This document shows positions 5,308 through 8,439 of a DNA stretch of 8,439 bases, one piece after another. Under the pieces are notes generated by a model that made no database searches, was not told the DNA's origin, and worked only from the letters and a program-made list of their open reading frames with translations. Each line of letters opens with the position of its first letter. The first letter of the stretch is position 1. The translations under genes and the position numbers were made by a program. The DNA comes from Thermoplasmata archaeon. GTDB lineage: Archaea; Thermoplasmatota; Thermoplasmata; Lutacidiplasmatales; UBA184. Location of the stretch: the NCBI GenBank assembly GCA_030039995.1, contig JASHUL010000251.1, positions 1 to 8,439 on the forward strand, read 5' to 3'.

Positions 5308-5901
5308 TCACCCCTCCCAGGACGTGGCGCCCGCGACCGGCCGCTCGGACGGTCGGCCCGCCGGGACGGGAGGTCGGTCCGGAGCGCTCGAGGGGGTCCG
5401 CGCTCGGGCCGGCTCTTCTTCCGCGGCGCGGCGCGCCCAGTCGATCCAGCGGCGAGGCATCTCGCGGAGGTTGGCGAGCAGCGCGAGGACGAGCAGCATG
5501 CCGAACAGCGCGGTCGCTATCGCGAGGTGGAGCAGCACGACGCCCGCGAGCAGGCTCGTCTCGATGACGACGCCGCCGAGGAGCGCCTCCGTGACCACGA
5601 GCACGAGCGAGCCGACGGCGAGGCGGAGCAGGACCTTACGCGAGCGTTCGAACGCGACCCCGAGGAGCGTCAGCGTGAGGACGCCGACGGAGAGGAAGAA
5701 CGCCGAGACGCGGTGGCTCCACTCGATCGCGGCGCCGCCCTGGAACGCGGGCAGGAGGTTCCCGTTCCCGTAGCAGGTCGGCCAGTCCGGGCAGGCGAGC
5801 CCGTTGTCCGTCGTGATGACGTTACCGCCGAGGATGATGGTCGAGTAGCAGAGGACGAGCGCGAGCACCGCGGCGATACGGAAGAGGTCGTGTCCCCGCA
5901 C
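5308..5901 (-). CDS. ctaA: Compact archaeal heme A synthase (CtaA/COX15 family)
   Basis: Heme A synthase oxidises the methyl at position 8 of heme O to a formyl group. This protein has 197 residues, about 145 in the membrane domain. Bacterial CtaA has about 300 residues and eight helices formed by two homologous halves, so this is the half-size four-helix form known from archaea such as Aeropyrum. Visible motifs are GGNVITTDNGLACPDWPTC (25-43), with the conserved Cys37/Cys43 pair, EWSHR (60-64) with Glu60 and heme-ligand His63, and VVLLHLAIA (121-129) with His125. Helices are at about 7-25, 65-83, 92-112 and 119-143. Residues 150-197 are a hydrophilic Arg/Pro/Ala/Glu tail of unknown use. The start is GTG 5899-5901, 7 bases after the coxA stop; only a weak AGGGA-like binding site precedes it. 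The position between coxA and ctaB fits heme A supply to the oxidase. Confidence 0.92.
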   Translation of the reverse strand: MRGHDLFRIAAVLALVLCYSTIILGGNVITTDNGLACPDWPTCYGNGNLLPAFQGGAAIEWSHRVSAFFLSVGVLTLTLLGVAFERSRKVLLRLAVGSLVLVVTEALLGGVVIETSLLAGVVLLHLAIATALFGMLLVLALLANLREMPRRWIDWARRAAEEEPARARTPSSAPDRPPVPAGRPSERPVAGATSWEG

Positions 5902-5908
5902 GGTCCCT

Positions 5909-7609
5909 CTACGGGCTCTCGGCCGGGGTCGCGCTCGGGATCGGGATCGGCGCGGGACCGCGCGACGGCAGCGGCTGGGCGGCCGGGCCCCCGACGGTCT
6001 GGGCCAGCTCCTCGCCCCACGGGTCCGCGCTCGTCACGGGGTCGCCGGCGTAGTAGCTGTAGATCATGTTGAACAGGAAGACCAGTTGACCTATCCCGAG
6101 TATGTACGCACCGAGCGTCGAGAGGAAGTTCAGCGCCTGGAAGTTCCCCGTCCACAGGTACGTGTAGACGCGGCGCGGCATCCCCTCCGCCCCGAGGATG
6201 AACATCGGGAACAGCAGCAGGTTCACGCCGACGTACGTGAGCAGGAAGTGCAGCTGTCCCAAGCTCTGGCTGTACCAGCGCTTCGTGATGATCGGGAACC
6301 AGAAGTAGATCCCCGCGAAGATCGCCATCAGGGTGCCGCCGAGCAGGATGTAGTGGAAGTGAGCGACCACGAAGTACGTTCCGTGGTACAGGTAGTCGAT
6401 CGGGATCGAGGCGAGGAAGAGGCCGGAGAGCCCTCCGATGATGAACCCGGTGATGAACGCGAGGCAGAACCACATCGGGACCGCCATCCAGATGCGACCC
6501 CCCCAGAGCGTCGCGATCCAGTTGAACACCTTGACCGCCGACGGGACCGCGACCGCGAACGTCGCGAGCATGAAGACGAAGCGGACGTCCGTGGAAATCC
6601 CCGTCACGAACATGTGGTGCTCCCAGACCGCGAACGAGAGGACCGCGAAGGCGCCGAGCGCGATCGCCATCGCGCCGTAGCCGAAGATGTCCTTGCGGGC
6701 GAGCTTCGGGATGATCGTCGAGACGATCCCGAACGCCGGTAACACCATGATGTAGACCTCGGGGTGCGCGAAGAACCAGAACAGGTTCTGGTAGAGCAGC
6801 GCCCCGCCGAGCGGCGTCCCGTCGACCGCCGCGAGGATGTGCGTCCCGAAATTCCGGTCGGAGAGGACGAACGTGAGGGCGATCGAGAGCGACGGGAGCG
6901 CGAAGATCAGGAGAACGGAGTTGATCAGCGTCGCCCAGACGAAGAGCGGCATGTTCCAGTAGTGGACGCCGGGCGCACGATGCTTCAGGATCGTGACCAG
7001 GAAGTTGATCGCGCCGAGCATGGAGGAGATCGTGAGGATGTGCAGTCCGAGGATCCACAGGTCCACGCCGTACGGGTTCGGCCCGAACGACTCGAGGCTC
7101 AGCGGGACGTACCCGGTCCAGCCGGCGTACGCGTTCGACAGGATCAGGATCACGCCGGCGGGCGGGATCAGCCAGAAAGCGATCGCGTTGATCCGCGGGA
7201 GCGCCATCTCCCGCGAGCCGATCATCGAGGGAACGAGGTAGTTACCGAAGCCGGCGAGTGTCGGCATGATGAACATGAAGATCATCAGCACGCCGTGCAT
7301 CGTGAACAGGGTCGAGTAGACGTCCGGCGTGATCCCGAGGGTCGTCTGCGGGTCGAGGCCGAGACCCTGCACCGCGCCGAGGTCGGTGCGGATCAGCGTC
7401 GCGTAGATCCCGCCGATGAAGAAGAACATGATGCCGGTCGCGATGTACATCAGGCCGATCCGCTGGTGGTCGGTCGTGAACAGCCACTTCTTGATCGCCG
7501 CGACGGCCCACGTCCCGTGGTAGAAGAACACCCAGATCAGGAACGCCGCGAACCCCGCGATCAGCGCGACGATCGTGATCGGCTGCGCGAGGTCGGCGAG
7601 GGTGCTCAT
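5909..7609 (-). CDS. coxA: Heme-copper (aa3-type, A family) cytochrome oxidase subunit I
   Basis: This catalytic subunit reduces O2 to water and pumps protons. It has 566 residues. Low-spin heme ligands are His105 (TMHG) and His419; heme a3 is held by His417 (VAHFHYIL); Cu_B is held by His282, His331 and His332. Tyr286 in HPEVY would be the cross-linked tyrosine. Glu284 of the same motif marks an A1-type D channel, and K-channel Lys360 lies in VPSAVKVFNW. The D-channel entrance motif reads GSREMALPRIN (131-141), with Glu134 where Asp is usual. A hydrophobic helix at about 11-29 precedes the TDHQRIG motif, an apparent extra N-terminal helix. The Pro-rich end (540-566) is likely disordered. The ATG (7607-7609) overlaps the preceding stop as ATGA; the frame is open further upstream, but that stretch is an Arg/Pro-rich shadow over the next gene. 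Heme A use is supported by ctaA and ctaB downstream. Confidence 0.96.
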   Translation of the reverse strand: MSTLADLAQPITIVALIAGFAAFLIWVFFYHGTWAVAAIKKWLFTTDHQRIGLMYIATGIMFFFIGGIYATLIRTDLGAVQGLGLDPQTTLGITPDVYSTLFTMHGVLMIFMFIMPTLAGFGNYLVPSMIGSREMALPRINAIAFWLIPPAGVILILSNAYAGWTGYVPLSLESFGPNPYGVDLWILGLHILTISSMLGAINFLVTILKHRAPGVHYWNMPLFVWATLINSVLLIFALPSLSIALTFVLSDRNFGTHILAAVDGTPLGGALLYQNLFWFFAHPEVYIMVLPAFGIVSTIIPKLARKDIFGYGAMAIALGAFAVLSFAVWEHHMFVTGISTDVRFVFMLATFAVAVPSAVKVFNWIATLWGGRIWMAVPMWFCLAFITGFIIGGLSGLFLASIPIDYLYHGTYFVVAHFHYILLGGTLMAIFAGIYFWFPIITKRWYSQSLGQLHFLLTYVGVNLLLFPMFILGAEGMPRRVYTYLWTGNFQALNFLSTLGAYILGIGQLVFLFNMIYSYYAGDPVTSADPWGEELAQTVGGPAAQPLPSRGPAPIPIPSATPAESP

Positions 7610-7986
7610 ATCAACAACCCCGCGACGATGTAAGCGCAGGCGGCGACCGCGATCGCGAAGATCAGGGCCGCGAGGAAGCGGGCCTGTGCGCGCGCGGTGA
7701 CCGGCCCCGGCGGCGTCGGGGTGATCCGGCGGCCGAGCGGCCAGACCCGGTACGTCCGGTCGACGAAGTGGACGATCAGCGCCGACATGAGGAACATCAG
7801 CGCGACCGCGAGCCCGAACGACTCCTGGGCGCCGGGGCTCGCGAGGGACCCGAGGCGGATGCAATAGACGACCAGGACGAGGATCCCGATCAGCATTAGG
7901 TAGGTGACCGCGTCGTAGAGGTCGAGCACGCGGCGGCGCAACCGGCGATACTCCACCACGTCGGGGTCGGCGGAGACGCTACTCAA
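7606..7986 (-). CDS. Small three-helix membrane protein of the oxidase operon, unrecognised (126 aa)
   Basis: I do not recognise a family. From the TTG at 7986 the protein has a charged N-terminus (residues 1-22, with EYRRLRRR) and three hydrophobic helices at about 27-44, 55-75 and 103-125. A cytosolic-type loop VDRTYRVWPLGRRI (75-88) lies between helices 2 and 3, and the chain ends LLI. Charge distribution puts that basic loop in the cytoplasm. The TTG start is chosen because GGAGGG stands 9 bases upstream, and because the same TTG-over-stop pattern is seen at the previous gene. A GTG at 8013 in the same frame would add 9 residues but lacks a binding site. The stop overlaps the coxA ATG as ATGA, so the two are probably translated together. 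An accessory or small structural subunit of the terminal oxidase is a reasonable inference; a role in assembly is also possible. Confidence 0.78.
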   Translation of the reverse strand: MSSVSADPDVVEYRRLRRRVLDLYDAVTYLMLIGILVLVVYCIRLGSLASPGAQESFGLAVALMFLMSALIVHFVDRTYRVWPLGRRITPTPPGPVTARAQARFLAALIFAIAVAACAYIVAGLLI

Positions 7987-8245
7987 AGAGCTCGACCCTC
8001 CGTTGCGTGGCACCGCGGTAGCGGTCGACGCGGTACAGGATGCCCGCGAGGAACAGGAACGACAGGCTCCCGACGAGCGCGCCGACTCCGAGCGGGATCA
8101 CGTACGCGAGACCGCCCGCCGCGAGGCCGAGGACACCGTAGACGAACGTCGCGGCCCCGACGGTGCCGAAGACGAGGAACAGCGCGAGGATCCCCCAGAG
8201 CGTGCCGGTCTTCCAGACCGGACGTTCGGTGGACGTCTCACTCAA
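7979..8245 (-). CDS. Small two-helix membrane protein of the oxidase operon, unrecognised (88 aa)
   Basis: No family is recognised. After a 14-residue polar N-terminus (SETSTERP...), hydrophobic segments run from about 15 to 37 and from about 45 to 72, rich in Gly, Ala, Leu and Phe. The protein ends with a basic segment LYRVDRYRGATQRRVE that is probably cytoplasmic, giving a hairpin. The TTG start (8243-8245) is unusually well supported: a complete GGAGGTGA site lies 6 bases upstream. The start overlaps the previous gene's stop by 8 bases, and the TAG stop overlaps the next gene in the same way. Position two genes before coxA, with no gaps, suggests a small oxidase subunit or assembly factor. 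Similar-sized, poorly conserved subunits accompany many archaeal terminal oxidases, so sequence alone does not name it. Confidence 0.78.
   Translation of the reverse strand: MSETSTERPVWKTGTLWGILALFLVFGTVGAATFVYGVLGLAAGGLAYVIPLGVGALVGSLSFLFLAGILYRVDRYRGATQRRVELFE
7996..8001 (-). promoter_or_regulatory. Ribosome binding site deciding the start of the 126-aa gene
   Basis: GGAGGG on the minus strand lies 9 bases before the TTG at 7986, inside the end of the 88-residue gene. It favours TTG 7986 over the upstream GTG at 8013, which has no comparable site. Confidence 0.55.
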
Positions 8246-8439
8246 CGCCCTTCACCTCCGCGACCGACGGGATCGGGCCCGGGGCGAGCGGCGGCACGGC
8301 GGCCGGCAGGAGGCCCCCGAGGTTCGCCTCCCGCTCGGCGAGTCGCCGGAGGTAGGAACGGCGGTACCGCCAGTAGAACACGAGCGTGGCGAGTGCGTTG
8401 ACCGCGAACACCGGCCCGAGCGTGTAGGCGATCTGCGAG
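8238..8439 (-). CDS. C-terminal part of an unrecognised membrane protein (5' end outside window)
   Basis: The frame is open from the right edge of the window to TGA 8238-8240, showing 66 residues. It begins with a hydrophobic helix (IAYTLGPVFAVNALATLVFYW, about residues 3-23) and then a strongly basic stretch, RYRRSYLRRLAER, which places the following tail in the cytoplasm by the positive-inside rule. The tail is rich in Pro, Ala, Leu and Gly and ends VEVKGVE-like as AEVKGVE. The stop overlaps the TTG of the 88-residue gene by 8 bases, so it is the upstream member of the oxidase operon within view. It does not look like the Cu_A domain of subunit II, which would end in a soluble beta-rich domain. 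The family cannot be decided from this fragment. Confidence 0.72.
   Translation of the reverse strand, partial: SQIAYTLGPVFAVNALATLVFYWRYRRSYLRRLAEREANLGGLLPAAVPPLAPGPIPSVAEVKGVE
8252..8259 (-). promoter_or_regulatory. Full-length ribosome binding site deciding a TTG start
   Basis: GGAGGTGA on the minus strand is fully complementary to the conserved archaeal 16S rRNA 3' end. It is followed by 6 bases and the TTG at 8245. It makes the rare start codon of the 88-residue gene convincing. Confidence 0.7.

Noticed and set aside
3566..5311. Long minus-strand open frame across the 238-aa gene and ctaB
   Set aside because: It is Arg/Pro/Gly-rich and out of frame with ctaB, whose motifs are certain. 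It spans a promoter and an intergenic gap.
4717..6072. Long plus-strand open frame opposite ctaB, ctaA and coxA
   Set aside because: Its translation is almost wholly Arg, Glu, Asp and Gly, typical of an antisense shadow in GC-rich DNA, while the minus strand encodes conserved families throughout.
6764..7633. Plus-strand open frame opposite coxA
   Set aside because: It is an Arg/Glu/Asp-rich antisense shadow of a certain gene.
7610..7864. In-frame upstream extension of coxA to a start at 7864 (85 more residues)
   Set aside because: The extension is Arg/Pro-rich without any oxidase resemblance. It overlaps a well-formed membrane-protein gene in another frame, and the ATG at 7609 begins a normal subunit I.
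1..8439. CRISPR arrays, insertion sequences, attachment sites or an origin
   Set aside because: No spaced direct repeats, terminal inverted repeats, transposase or integrase motifs, or AT-rich repeat clusters were seen. Intergenic gaps are all under 100 bases.

Overview
The window looks like a GC-rich (roughly two-thirds G+C by eye) archaeal genome segment, most probably from an uncultured aerobic or microaerobic member of the Thermoplasmata. The archaeal call rests on a pyruvoyl-dependent arginine decarboxylase, an archaeal-type 6-phospho-3-hexuloisomerase, a short four-helix heme A synthase, a tRNA-Pro without encoded CCA, BRE/TATA-like promoters placed for leaderless or short-leader transcripts, and GGAGGTGA-type ribosome binding sites. 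The proteins lack the extreme acidity of haloarchaea. The placement in Thermoplasmata is an inference without a database search.

Layout. All genes lie on the minus strand except a truncated SCP2-domain gene at the left edge (1-138, plus), which converges on the arginine decarboxylase gene (151-651). Next come 6-phospho-3-hexuloisomerase (699-1268) and a divergent endonuclease IV-like TIM-barrel protein with a long basic tail (1249-2448); these two overlap and look co-translated. Then come a 23S rRNA 2'-O-methyltransferase of the FtsJ/RlmE family (2495-3166), preceded by a tRNA-Pro(GGG) gene (3194-3268) that has its own TATA-like box, a 61-residue single-helix membrane protein (3348-3533) and an unrecognised 238-residue protein (3589-4305).

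The right half is an aerobic respiration operon read right to left. It holds the end of an unrecognised membrane protein (from 8439), two small unrecognised membrane proteins (88 and about 126 residues), heme-copper oxidase subunit I with all heme and Cu_B ligands (5909-7609), a compact heme A synthase (5308-5901) and heme O synthase (4363-5280). The genes overlap or are separated by at most 27 bases. CtaB makes heme O from protoheme, CtaA makes heme A from heme O, and CoxA takes up heme A, so the operon couples the catalytic subunit to its cofactor supply. No subunit II (Cu_A) or subunit III is visible in the window.

No mobile element, CRISPR array or obviously foreign segment was seen. The points most worth a second look are the unnamed small membrane proteins of the oxidase operon, the D-channel change and extra N-terminal helix of CoxA, the endonuclease IV-like protein with lost metal ligands, the tRNA-methyltransferase arrangement that hides a false start, and two consecutive TTG starts that overlap the preceding stop by the same 8 bases.
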